Position numbers and translations under genes: made by a program | Assembly (NCBI GenBank): GCA_036346375.1 | Contig: JAYEVE010000445.1 | Span: 496,001 to 560,000, forward strand | Reading direction: 5' to 3' | DNA: 64,000 nucleotides | DNA from: Guadua angustifolia | Taxonomy: Eukaryota; Streptophyta; Magnoliopsida; Poales; Poaceae | In this document: positions 11,690-22,602 of the stretch, in pieces | Layout: every line of letters begins with the position of its first letter | How positions within the stretch are numbered: position 1 is the stretch's first letter | The notes under the pieces: generated by a model | What the model saw: the letters and a program-made list of their open reading frames with translations, nothing else | What the model was told of the DNA's origin: nothing | Databases searched by the model: none

Positions 11690-12108
11690 ATGGAGGCGTG
11701 GTAATTGTCGAGAACAGAAGCTTAGACATGGTGCAGAAGGTAGCCAATAGCGTCACAAGGGTAGTGACATATTTTGGTATTGTAAGGTACTGATTGTAAG
11801 ATATATATGTGTGTAATTTCAGCACTGGAAGGTAAGTGAGCATGTGTGTGTTTTAAGTACTGTAAGATAAATAATTGTAAAATAAGTGTGTGCTATGGAC
11901 AGCTTTTGGTTGTACAGCTTTCTGTGAATAAGTATGTGAATTTTCTCTCGCAAGTTTAGCTATTAGAGTGGAAATTTATGATGAGATTATTCTTGTGTTC
12001 AGTTAAATTTAAAGCAAAGAAACCGTAAAATTTTGGGACGCATTTTAAAGAATAGAGGCAATTAGTACTTTCTTTTGTTGTCAGCATCTAATGAAGGTTG
12101 CGTGCAGG
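11690..12108 (+). other. Leader between extra ORF 2 and gag of element B
   Basis: AT-rich sequence with no convincing ORF. It ends in cttttgttgtcag (near 12071-12083), a third acceptor-like tract just before the gag region. This suggests a spliced leader, but no experiment or alignment supports it here. Confidence 0.4.
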
Positions 12109-13352
12109 ATGCGACCCACAAGATCACTGAGCCACATTTTGGAGGGCGAGGTGAATGAATGTTCATACTCAATGGACAAAGGCTCCTCACGCCTAATGCA
12201 AATTAACCCGCAAAGATCCATTGACAAGAGCCTCAACATCTCGGGGCCACTCGTCGTGAGCCATCCACTACTCTTCAAGAGCAAGATATTCTTGAGGAGC
12301 AGTTGCCAGAGCCGCCGACTATGGCGCAAGTCTTGGCTATGATGGAGCTGGGAAGGCAAACTCACACTTTGTTGCTGCAACAAATTGCGCAAGGTATAGC
12401 TGCTCAGAATGCCAATCAGGGAGGCAATGGAGGGCCAATGCAAGTATCAAAACTGAATGAATTCTTAAGAACCCAGTCACCAGTGTTCTCGTCATCCTCA
12501 GAACAACTTGAAGCGGATGATTGGCTTCGGGCCGTAGAGGGTAAATTGAATATTGCCTAGTGTGATGAAAGGGAAAAGGTTATGTATGCTTCTTATCAAT
12601 TGCAAGGAGCTGTTGCCATTTGGTGGGAGAGCTATCAGGCGACCCTGCCAGAAGGTCGAGTAGTATTATGGCCAGAGTTCAAAACGGCTTTCCGTCGCAC
12701 CCATATGCCGGCCAGCATAATTGAAGTGAAGAAGCGGGAATTCCTGGATTTGAGGCAAGGTAATATGACCGTTATGGAATATTTACATCGTTTTAATTAC
12801 TTGTCTAGATATGCTGCTTATGAGGTGGCTGATGAAGCTCGAAAAGTAGAGCGGTTTAGGGAGCACCTTAATGAAGAAATCAAGTGGGCCCTCATTGCTC
12901 AAGATATCAATGATTTTCAAACTCTAGTCGACAAAGCAGTCAGAGTGGAGCATGGAAGCAAGGATGTTTTGGAAAGCAGGAAGCGCAAATGGCTTGCGCG
13001 TAAGTCTGCTAATGTGGGACCATCTAGATCACAGGGTGGTCACCGTCGTTCTGCTCACGAACCCCACCACAAATGCAATGGACCCAGCCATTCAACACGC
13101 AATTTCAGCAAGCAGCCTAAGGGCAAGTGGTTCGTGTTCCCCAACAAGAACACAATGAGCCACTCGCTCTTCATACCAAGAAGGGCGATACTAGCACCAA
13201 GCAAGTGCCGAACGCCACTGCTTTCATTGCAATGAGCATGGACATTATGCAAGTTCCTGCCCCAAGAAGAAAGTCGGGCAAGGCCCTAATCTCAAGGCCG
13301 AACCTGCGGAGTCGGTGGGCAAGCAGTTCTAGGGGCTTCACCCAAATTCCAA
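12109..13352 (+). pseudogene. gag: gag of Gypsy element B
   Basis: Encodes the capsid/nucleocapsid precursor. From 12303 the frame reads a Gln-rich helix and then the retrotransposon Gag core: VFSSSSEQLEADDWLRAVE before a TAG at 12558-12560, then MYASYQLQGAVAIWWESY, FLDLRQGNMTVMEYLHRF and the C-terminal helix RFREHLNEEIKWAL. A CCHC knuckle is encoded at 13219-13260 in another frame (CFHCNEHGHYASSC), so a frameshift lies between core and knuckle. The true N-terminus is probably near 12109, also across a frameshift. It is much better preserved than element A gag and of Del/Tekay chromovirus type. Confidence 0.88.
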
Positions 13353-13960
13353 GTGGCACCATGCCAATTGCATCATGTGGCTGTGGAGGAAGCGCAAGAG
13401 GCACCTGATGTGGTGCTAGGTATGTGTTTGGTGCATTCAGTTCCTACGTTGATCTTATTTGATTCCGGTGCTTCCCATTCTTTTATGTCCAAAAGGTTCT
13501 CTAAGGAAAATGAGTTAGAAACCAATCTCCTGTCCATTCCTATGGTGATTAAATCCCCAGGAGCTACCATTAGGACTACAAGTTTTTGTCCTAATATCAG
13601 TATAGAGATAAATGGGGTAGTGTTCTACGCTGATTTCATCTTAATAGAAACTTCTGGGTTGGACATAATTTTAGGAATGGATTGGTTAGCAAAACACCAA
13701 GGTTACATAGACTGTGCTAATAAATCAGTAGCTCTCATGAACCAAGATGGTATTCGAGTAGAATTCTTACCCAGTGTTAAAATCTCTACACCACAACCAG
13801 TGCTATGTTCTGTATCTTCTTCAAAAATTAATCAAGTGTCCGTAGTTAATGAGTATCCTGATGTATTTCCTGATGAATTGCCGGGAATGCCGCCGGACCG
13901 TGATATGGAGTTTGTTATTGATTTGGTGCCCGAATCGCACTCCATATCCAAGCGCCCGTG
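13353..13960 (+). pseudogene. pol: Aspartic protease domain of element B pol
   Basis: The frame contains LILFDSGASHSFMSKRF, with the retropepsin DSG active site at 13461-13469, and the flap-to-end block DIILGMDWLAKHQGYIDC. This domain would cleave Gag-Pol in the particle. It is continuous with the start of the RT palm (ELPGMPPDRDMEFVIDLVP), where the frame is lost at about 13940. The domain itself shows no internal stop. The polyprotein has no start of its own here; the ATG at 13353 is incidental. Confidence 0.9.
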
Positions 13961-14647
13961 ATTTAATGCTTCCTAATGACTTAATGGAATTAAAGAAGCA
14001 ACTCAAAGAACAGCTAGAAAAAGGTTTTATACGCCCTAGTACTTCACCCTGGGGCAGTCCAGTCTTATTTGTTGAGAAGAAGGATGGTGGTCTGCGTATG
14101 TGTGGACTATCGTACGTTAAATGACGTCACCATCAAAAACAAGTATCCACTTCCCCGCATAGATGATTTATTTGATCAACTGAATGGTGCTCAAGTATTT
14201 TCCAAAATTGATCTCAGACTGGGTTATTTTCAGTTGAAAATCAAACCGTCTGATATTCCTAAGACTGCATTCGTTACTCGTTATGGGTTGTACGAGTACA
14301 CCGTCATGTCATTTGGCCTCACAAATGCTCCAGCGAGTTTTATGAATCTGATGAATAAAATTTTCATGGAGTACTTGGATAGATTTGTGGTAGTCTTCAT
14401 TGATGATATTCTGATTTATTCCAAAAGTGAAGAAGAACATGCTCAACATTTATGAATGGTTCTTAGTAAATTGCGAGAAAATAAGCTTTATGCCAAATTT
14501 GAGAAGTGCGAATTTTGGCTAAAAGAAGTAGCATTTCTTGGTCATGTCCTGTCAAGAGGAGGGGTTGCAGTTGATCCCGGCAAAGTACAAACTGTATTAG
14601 CTTGGGAGAGGCCGCAATCAGTTCCAGAACTTTTCCAAAATTGCTAA
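13961..14647 (+). pseudogene. pol: Reverse transcriptase domain of element B pol
   Basis: Recognisable RT blocks occur in order: KGFIRPSTSPWGSPVLFVEK, VDYRTLNDVTIKNKYPLPRI, FSKIDLRLGYFQLKI, FVTRYGLYEYTVMSFGLTNA and the catalytic VFIDDILIYS (FIDD at 14396-14407). A frameshift occurs near 14095 and a TGA at 14453-14455. Near 14630 about 15 codons of the connection to RNase H are missing (SVPE is followed at once by the end of the usual IAKPL block). The copy cannot encode a continuous polyprotein, but the palm residues are intact. Confidence 0.92.
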
Positions 14648-15130
14648 ACCATTAACCCAGCTTTTGAAGAAAGAGAAGAAATTCATCTGGACTCTAGAAT
14701 GTGAAGAGAGTTTTCAAGAATTGAAAAAGAGGTTAACATCGGCCCCAGTGCTAGTGTTACCTGATATCCATAAAGACTTTGAAGTATATTGTGATGCTTC
14801 ACGTCTTGGTCTGGGATGTGTACTAATGCAGGAGGGAAAAGTCGTTGCATATGCTTCCCGACAACTTCGCCCTCATGAGCAGAATTATTCCACACATGAT
14901 CTGGAGTTAGCCGCTGTTGTTCATGCTTTGAAAATATGGCGGCATTACTTTAATGGAAATCGGACTGAAATTTATACAGATCACAAAAGTCTTAAATATT
15001 TCTTCACTCAGCCAGATCTGAATTTGAGGCAAAGGAGATGGTTAGAATTAATTAAAGATTATGACATTGGTATTCATTATCATCCGGGAAAGGCCAATGT
15101 TGTAGCAGATGCTCTCAGTCGGAAACTTTA
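14648..15130 (+). pseudogene. pol: RNase H domain of element B pol
   Basis: Part of the open frame 14664-15875. It has the Ty3/Gypsy RNase H signatures FEVYCDASRLGLGCVLMQ, VVAYASRQLRPHEQNY, THDLELAAVVHALKIW and YTDHKSLKYFF, followed by IHYHPGKANVVADALSRK. The conserved acidic residues appear present. It removes the RNA strand during reverse transcription. It is the best preserved segment of pol in the window. Confidence 0.93.
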
Positions 15131-16680
15131 TTGCACTTGGATTTCTAATCAAGCTGATTTAATGAATGAATTTCAGAAGCTTAACCTAAATCTGGTTGAA
15201 GATGGTTATGTAGCTACTCTTGATGTGCAACCTACCCTTAAGAACCAAATTAAAGCCGCACAACTAAAAGATGAAGCTGTTATTAAAATTCAGAATCAGT
15301 TCAAAGAAGGCAAGGAGTCTGAATTTACCATAGACTCAGATGGGATAGTATTCCGAGGATCTCGGATTTATGTGCCCAATGATGCAGAAATCAAGAAATT
15401 AATTTTGTCTGAGGCACATGAGTCGCCATTGTACATTCATCCGGGAAGCACAAAAATGTACCAGGACCTTAAAAAGGAGTATTGGTGGCCTGGTATGAAG
15501 AAGGACATTGCTGAATATGTCGCGAGATGTGACGTATGTCAGCGAGTTAAAGCTGAACATCAACGTCCAGCCGGGCTCCTTCAACCCTTACAAATTCCAA
15601 AATGGAAATGGGATGACATTAGTATGGATTTTATCACTGGTTTACCTAGAACTCAAAAAGGGAATGACTCCATTTGGGTAATTGTTGATCGATTGACAAA
15701 AGTAGCTCATTTTATTCCTGTAAAAACTACTTATTCCGGGGATAAATTGGCTGAACTTTATATCAACAATATCGTGCGTTTGCACGGAGTCCCAAAGACA
15801 ATTGTGTCTAATCGTGGCTCACAGTTCACATCTCGTTTTTGGGAAAAATTGCATGGTATGCTGGAACCAAGCTGAATTTCAGTACAACCTATCATCCTCA
15901 AACTGACGGACAAACAGAAAGGACAAATGAAATATTAGAAGATATGTTGAGAGCCTGTGTGCTATCTTATAACACTAATTGTGAAAAGTGTTTGGCGTTT
16001 GCGGAATTTTCGTATAACAATAGTTTCCAAGTAAGCCTGCAAATGTCACCATTTGAAGCTCTTTATGGAAGAAAATGTAGAACATCGTTATTTTGGACAG
16101 AGACTGGAGAAAAGCAATTCTTTGGTCCAGATCTTATTCAGGAAGCCCAAGAACATGTAGATTTAATAAGAAGTCGACTGAAGGAAGCTCAATCTCGCCA
16201 ACAGAGTTATGCCGACCATCGTCGATGTGACTTGAGTTTCGATCATGTTTATCTTAAGGTCTCGCCACTTTGTGGTATTCGCCGTTTTCAAATCCGAGGT
16301 AAATTGGCGCCATGATACATTGGGCCATATCGTATCATTGAGAAGATGGGCGAAAAGGCATATAAACCGGAATTACCATCTCAGCTGTCCAAAGGTTCAT
16401 AACGCCTTCCATGTATCGCATTGAGGAAGTGCTTCGCTTCCTTCCGAACTTACCCACTAGAAGAAATTGATCTACAACCCGACGGACTTATCGGGAGCAT
16501 CCGATTAGAATCTTAGAGGAAGCCAACGTCACACTCGCAACAAATCTCACAAGATGATCAAGGTACAATGGAGTAATCATTCAAGAAGAAGCAACTCGAG
16601 CGGAAGATCGACTCAAGGAGGAATTTCAATTCTTCCAAGAGTAGTTTTTAGACTCCACCAAATCTCTGGTCTAGATTTTT
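15131..16680 (+). pseudogene. pol: Integrase domain of element B pol with decayed C-terminal tail
   Basis: The HHCC zinc module is present (SPLYIHPGSTKMYQDL, CDVCQRVKAEHQRPAG), then the core (WDDISMDFITGLPRTQ with the first Asp). The second catalytic Asp, expected in the V-S-D-R-G-S-Q-F motif, is Asn (codon aat, 15810-15812). A frameshift near 15860 moves to the frame 15839-16315, which holds YHPQTDGQTERTNEILEDML with the catalytic Glu region. After a TGA at about 16313 the GPY/F and chromodomain-like tail survive only as fragments in several frames (for example VQWSNH near 16564). The integrase would be inactive through both the substitution and the breaks. Confidence 0.9.
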
Positions 16681-16682
16681 GT

Positions 16683-16691
16683 AAGGGGGTA
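16683..16691 (+). other. Polypurine tract of element B
   Basis: aagggggta lies immediately before the start of the 3' LTR, after the decayed end of pol. The LTR start itself lacks a clean TG (agatccagaacagccc), probably by mutation. Confidence 0.75.
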
Positions 16692-19600
16692 GATCCAGAA
16701 CAGCCCAAAAATGTAACAACAGTAAAATATAATATTTAAATTTGAATGTGAATATTTTCAGCTTATTCATGATTTCTTTGATTTTATTTGGAGTTTCATG
16801 AATTCTTTTTGTGTTTTCAGTTGCAAGAAAAGTCAACTAAAGAATGAAAAGAAGAAAAGGCTATGGAGTAAAAAGCAAAAATTTGGAAAATTAATTAGGA
16901 GAATCCTGAACATGTGAATAAGCTGTTTTAATTATCAAATGAAATTATGCATAAGAAATTGAGGAAGGAAAATAGCACAACAATTTTTATTCTCAAATAA
17001 TGCATTGTCAAAAATTGTGTGAAATATTGAACAGCAAATGGAGTTGAGAAAATTTATATGAGAATCTCATTGCTATATCTACACCTACTAAAAAATATAA
17101 TAAATTAATAAGATGATCTGAGAATTATTAAAATTTGAAAACCAAAAGCTTGGGAAAATGGAAGTTTAAATGTCAGAATTTTAATTAAATAATGGAGTGA
17201 TTAATTGAGCTGACAATTTTACATAAGTATATTTAGCTTAAATTAAATTGAAAAACAAAATTTCAAAAATAATAGACTTCATTTGGTCTCAAATAAAAAT
17301 CAAAGTCAGAGACTAGAAATTCAAACAGTCACTATTGAAAGAATATTTATAAATTCTCAGTAACTTGGTTTAATCTCAAAATTTTACCAGTAGTCAATTG
17401 CAGTCTAGAGACTTCAGTCAAAAAGTTTCACCACTTTCTACATCTATTTGGTTACCAACAAAAATCAGAGAGAGAGGGAGAAAGTCACCCCAACCACCCT
17501 GGTTCCTTTGACCAATCACGACGTAGGGCCAACCTATTGTCGCTCCGCTCATATGCGAATGGAGAAGTTCCCAGCCACCGTAGTGGTCCCAGCCCCACCT
17601 GTCGACACATCTTCTCCAACCTCCGCTCGGGCCGATCAACAGAAGCGGGAGAACTCTCCCGGCACTAAGCCATCCAAATATTGATTCAATAACCAATTCA
17701 TCGTTCGGTCATCTCATAGCGTCATCTTCGTCTCATCGCCGCACGGTCACAGCACGGCTCATCCATGAGTCTCTCGCACCATGCTTTGGCAATTAAACCT
17801 TCCCGCCTACTCCTCATCCTTCCGAACCAATGCCAGCAATCGTTGCCGCACGTCCCAGCTCAACAGTGTTGCTCAAATCACTACAAAGCCATCTCAAGCC
17901 GCATTAGCACTCTTTCCCTTTTCCCTTCGCTAGTTTCCCAGGCTGGCTCCTAGCTCCTTCTTCTTCACTGCCATTATTCGCAGAGAGCCAGGGAAAAGGG
18001 GGAATCCAGTGTGCCTAGCAAGAGGTAAACTGTGAAATTGAATCAACCCAAAGCTTCGCCGTGCATCATAATGTCCTAATTGCGCTCAATTCGACCTTTC
18101 TTGCGCTCATCGATTTCGCTTGCCTTCTTTCTCCACCAGCGCATTCATGAACGGGCATCTCGCTTTTCCCGACGCTGTTTTCAGGTGAAATGGAACCCCC
18201 ACGCCTCACTAGTGCTCACCGAGTCTTCACCCGAGGTAATGGATCGCCGGCGTGAAGGTTTCGACGGAGACCCATGGCAGCCGCCAGATGCGACGCGCAT
18301 GCAGGTAAGCTTCCGGCCGTCCCGAGCGGAATGGGTACCACCAACGGTCTCACCTTGTCGCTACTGGCCGTGGTGCCACCCATTCTCGGCGCTCGGCCAC
18401 TGCCACAAATGCAAACCCAACCGATCTCTGCTTTACCATCGCGACGGGTCCTAGTGGCAGTGTCTGAGCCGGGGCAAGCCAAAAAGGGAAGACGTATTCT
18501 CCAGGAGAAGCGCATTTTCTGTTTTTGGAAAGTTTGTTTTTGAGGAATTTTCATACCCGAGAGAATGTAAACTTGAATATCTTTTGAACTAGAAGTCCAA
18601 TTTAGGTAAAATAAATTTTTAAATTCGTGTAAAATCTAGTAGATTTAGAATATGCAAAAATGTTTTTAGATTAATCACTGTGTGATTTTTAAGAAATGAA
18701 ATACATGAGAAAAGCGTTATGCCTTAAGAAATTAATAATTTTTACTTTAGGCAAAATGAAGAAAAGTAAATTTTTATGGAACCTTGATGTTGTCAATAGC
18801 TTAAAAATGTAAAGTAATGGTATCTAAGTAGAGATATTTCATTAGCTTAATGAGTCATTAAGTGAACATGTCACATATTTGATTAAAATAAATATATGCT
18901 TTGAATGAAAGTAGAAATAATGCAGGTTCAGAAGTAATAAAAAGCAACTTTAGTTGAGTCTGTGATGGCATTGAACTCAATTGAGTTTCTGGTTATTCAT
19001 GCATATCCTTGCATGCATAATCATACATATGATATTATATATATATGAAGATTCATATATATATTCTAGCAATGAGAGTTGTCCAATAGCTAGAATCTTA
19101 TTAAAATATTGCTTTGACTCAATCCAATAAAAAGGGTAAGAATCTGTTTAGACCTGAATTGGTTAAATCATTTTAATCTTAACCTATTTTTGCATCTTGA
19201 ATTCGAAAATATAAATAAAAGAAATCACAATCTTTTGCATCTTGAATTCAGTAAACTAAAAATAATGAATTCAATTACAACTCAGGTTGTGTGTTAAATT
19301 TCATTTATTCTTGCTATCTACTTTTTTTTTGCCCTTTTTAGTTGCTAATTGTCGCTTTCCGCTTTGTCTTAAGGCATGTAGACGCGGACGCATTCGACAA
19401 GGAGGATGATCTTGCAATGACCCGTAGTTCGAGCCCGATAGTGCAGAGCAAGGCAAGCAACCGCTGATCATGTTGAACCCAAGAATTCACCCACGATATG
19501 TTGTTTTTGCAATCGTATTATGCATGCAGTAATTCCTCAGAAAAAACACTATGTTGGGTAGTACAATAGTTATCCCTCGTAATATGGTTTTCCTTTAATC

Positions 19601-20275
19601 AGTATGATATGTGAACCTTGTGACCGTAAGTATGGTTTAGACATAACGAAATGTCACTTTGGATATAACCGTTAGATATTATATCTTCTTAGCCATGCTT
19701 AATGCTAAAATGGTTCAGTTTCAAATTGTTTATTCAACCAACTGCCATTTGAAAAGGTTGCTGTTAGTTTGCTAAAAATCCAAAATAAAACTATGATTTG
19801 ATGTGGGCTACTATTGGCAATAGCCGAGGTTCAAAAGGAACCGCACGAGTGTAGGGTGGAGTGTCGCCCATATCACCTTAAGGACCGAGCAATGGGACGC
19901 TATTGATCCAAGATTTTCGCGGCAACCACGAGGGCTATTTATGGGGTAGCCTTAGCCTATTGTTGTTTAGACATGGCTTTGCTCATTGGTAGGTGGAGCT
20001 TGCGAGGCATTCCGGTTTGATTGCTTGTTAGGGCTTCCACACGCTTTATGTGGGTAAATGCATAATCGGTAACGGTGTACGCCCGCCGTGTTCGTAAATG
20101 TTGTGTTGTGTGTGAAAGTGGATCCACGCTTGAGTGTGTTTTTCGTTCTACGGCGGGGTTAACGCCCCGGCTGGATCAAGTCATGTCTAAATAATGTAAC
20201 GGTTATGTATGATCGCTTTGCCGCACACCTAAGGAAGTGTGTCGATGGCTCAGCAAAATGGGTGGATCATTCCTT

Positions 20276-20350
20276 GTGGGTAAAGTTGTACACCTTCGCA
20301 GAGTATAAAATCTAATTGATTAGCCGTGCTCTCATGTAATGGGCACTTGG
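20276..20350 (+). promoter_or_regulatory. Conserved LTR hairpin module, element B copy
   Basis: gtgggtaaagttgtacacct..cagagtataaaatcta...tagccgtgctc...gggcac matches the modules in the element A and C LTRs. The end can fold as gtgc/gcac. Confidence 0.55.
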
Positions 20351-20636
20351 TGAAGTCATTCCAATGTTAGATTTTGTTATTTTTCTGAAAACTGGAGTTT
20401 CGGTTTGAAACTGGTTTTTCGCAACTCGTTTTATGTCCAAAGGAATCGGCATATATGGCTGTTCAGTCGGGTAGACTGGTTGTGCAATTGTACTTACTTT
20501 CTGTAAATCACTTATTCCTTAGCGATTGTTTTAAATGCGAATTGCAATCTAATATTAGTTTATGTTTTACTTTTTTAGCAATCGCAAAATAACTAGAGCC
20601 TCGCTATTGATTAAACCTGCATGATTATTTATTTGC

Positions 20637-20641
20637 ATTTG
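20637..20641 (+). other. Putative target-site duplication atttg
   Basis: atttg immediately precedes the A-family LTR starting at 20642. The same five bases follow the element A 3' LTR at 9595-9599. Five base pairs is the normal Gypsy duplication length. Confidence 0.6.
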
Positions 20642-22231
20642 TGTAACATCCCAAATTTTGGCTTTTTATTTATTTAATATTATTTTATTGCAATTTATGA
20701 TTGTTGTGAATTTTCTCGAATTTATTTGGATTTTCTGAGATTTATTTGAATTATTTCAAATTAAAGTATATTACCTTTTGTCAAGAAATAATTGTAAAAA
20801 GAAAAGTTCAAAATAAAGTTTTGCCAAAAATATTTTATTTAAGCTCACAATGTCTTAAAGTATTTTTGATATTTTTCTTGGAATTTTTCTCGTTATTTTT
20901 ACCGCCTTAAATAAATCAAATTATTTTCAGATTATTTTAAATAGAAAACCGGAAAATCTTTTAGAACAAGAACGGGTCAAGCCTACCATCAGGCGCGCAA
21001 GATTCAGCCCCCACCGCTGATTTTCGGGAGTAACGCACGCCGTTAGTTTTAGATCCAACGGACTTCATCAACGCGCGTAAGTTATAAACCCTAACGCCAG
21101 AGTCGTTGGATGTTCATCTGATGGTCTTCATCAAACATACCGATTCAGAACCCTACCCTATCCGGCCATTGATCAAGATCGTGGCCGACGTTCTTCGCTC
21201 TCGATCCGGATTGGCGCCACGCCATGGAAGACCTTGGCCTTCGGATGGAAATTGAATGGTGGCTGTGCATCGCCTTCGAAGAACTTGACGACCGCCAGAT
21301 CGGATATGGACACCGCCGCCACTTTCCAAGTTCCCGCACCATCGCTGGTTATTTAAGGCCCCGAGACCTCTCCCGAGAATCACCCGCAGCGCCGCGCTTT
21401 TTGATGAAGCATCGCTGCTCAAGGAGTCGCCGCTGAAGCTCGAGAGCCGAGTACCAAGGTCTTCTCCGCGCTTATTGCCACAATCCGAGATTCTTCCGCC
21501 GCTTCAAAGCCGGAGTTGAACTCGCCGCATTGCACCGACGGATCGATTACTTTTTTCATCACCGAGCACGCCGAACGCCGCCGAGGAGCGCCATCTTCCT
21601 AAGTTCGGGAAGCCGCCACGGTTACCACCGCAGCGATGAAAGTTTTGACCGCTGATTGGCATCGAACGTCGGAGGTAAGCCACGATGTAAGGGAAATAGT
21701 AACCGGCTCGGGTTAATTGTCGGCTGTTCGATCTCAGGTAAACGGTTGGAATCGGGCCACATCAATTAGGGCTACAGTGAAAGGCATCAGTAGCTGCTGA
21801 CCGTTAAATCTAAATCCGGTGGTTGGCATTGAGCCATGTAGTTATTAATCGGGAACCGTTGGATCGGTTTTAGATGGTGTAGATTTTGCCACGCGTCATC
21901 CGTACTGACCCGGCGCCATGCTGACGTCAGCCGACATCATAAATTCGGATTTTCTTTTCTAAAAATAATTCGGAATATTTTGATTTTCCAATTTTATGGA
22001 TTTTTCAAGAATTTGAATTTTCTGAGGGCTCGTTCTCCCTCATACGAACTCCGATTGAGGTGATTCAAATTCCTAAAAATTTGTAAAATTGAGATCTATC
22101 TAATGGTGATATTTGTTGGATTTTTAGAGTTTGTTTGTTCTTTGATTTTGGTGTTTATTTGATATTTCTTCTCGATTCGCGTAGACGTTGAATTGTGCGA
22201 GGCTTCAGAAGAGGAATTGGCAACTCAAGAG
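20642..22231 (+). repeat. Proximal part of a second A-family LTR
   Basis: It starts with tgtaacatcccaaattttgg and follows the element A 3' LTR through the transcribed region to ggcaactcaaga (equivalent to ~8023), where similarity stops. In the stretch 21720-21810 it shares diagnostic variants with the 5' LTR of element A (tcaggtaaacggttggaatcg and cagtgaaaggcatcagtagc) rather than with the 3' LTR. It lacks the 1.22-kb deletion of the 5' LTR as far as it can be followed. It is cut off by the Tat-type fragment. Confidence 0.88.
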
Positions 22232-22602
22232 ATCGCTAGGATCTAAGTTCCGAAGAGGTATGGGCCAGTGACAACCCCGCATAGGGACTTGAGACTATGT
22301 TTGTCTACATTCTGCGTGTCCCGCGTAATCTTTTTTTTGCGTTTGTAGCGGCTGCTTACAACCACCTAAGAAGCGCCGAAGTATCGACCTAACCTATGTG
22401 TTCAGGTTCACGTCATGGCAAGGCTGGGGGCTGGTTGCCCGGTGGTCGAGTTGAACAAACGCAATCAAACGCAGACAAACAAACATGCAGGTAAAGTAAA
22501 ATGATGCCAATTTCATTACAATTGCTAAGGTAGTTTTTGGCATACAGACAGGCAAAACAAGAACAAAAAAGAAGAAGAAAACAAAGGCGGCAACCCGGGC
22601 CA

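Larger units (their letters stand above)
16692..20641 (+). repeat. 3' LTR of Gypsy element B (proximal ~3.95 kb)
   Basis: It extends from the polypurine tract to atttg at 20637-20641, where an A-family LTR begins. The missing distal end corresponds to 9600-10002, giving a full LTR of about 4.3 kb. A GC-richer transcribed stretch lies at 17440-18540, with AT-rich flanks. An AT palindrome is at 19030-19066 and the conserved hairpin module at 20276-20350. ORFs inside (for example at 17448 and 18080) show no recognisable domain and are considered LTR noise. Confidence 0.82.

Noticed and set aside
12558..12560. In-frame TAG in element B gag as a programmed readthrough site
   Set aside because: It lies inside the capsid core rather than at a gag-pol boundary, and other frames of the same element carry random stops. 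Decay is the simpler explanation.
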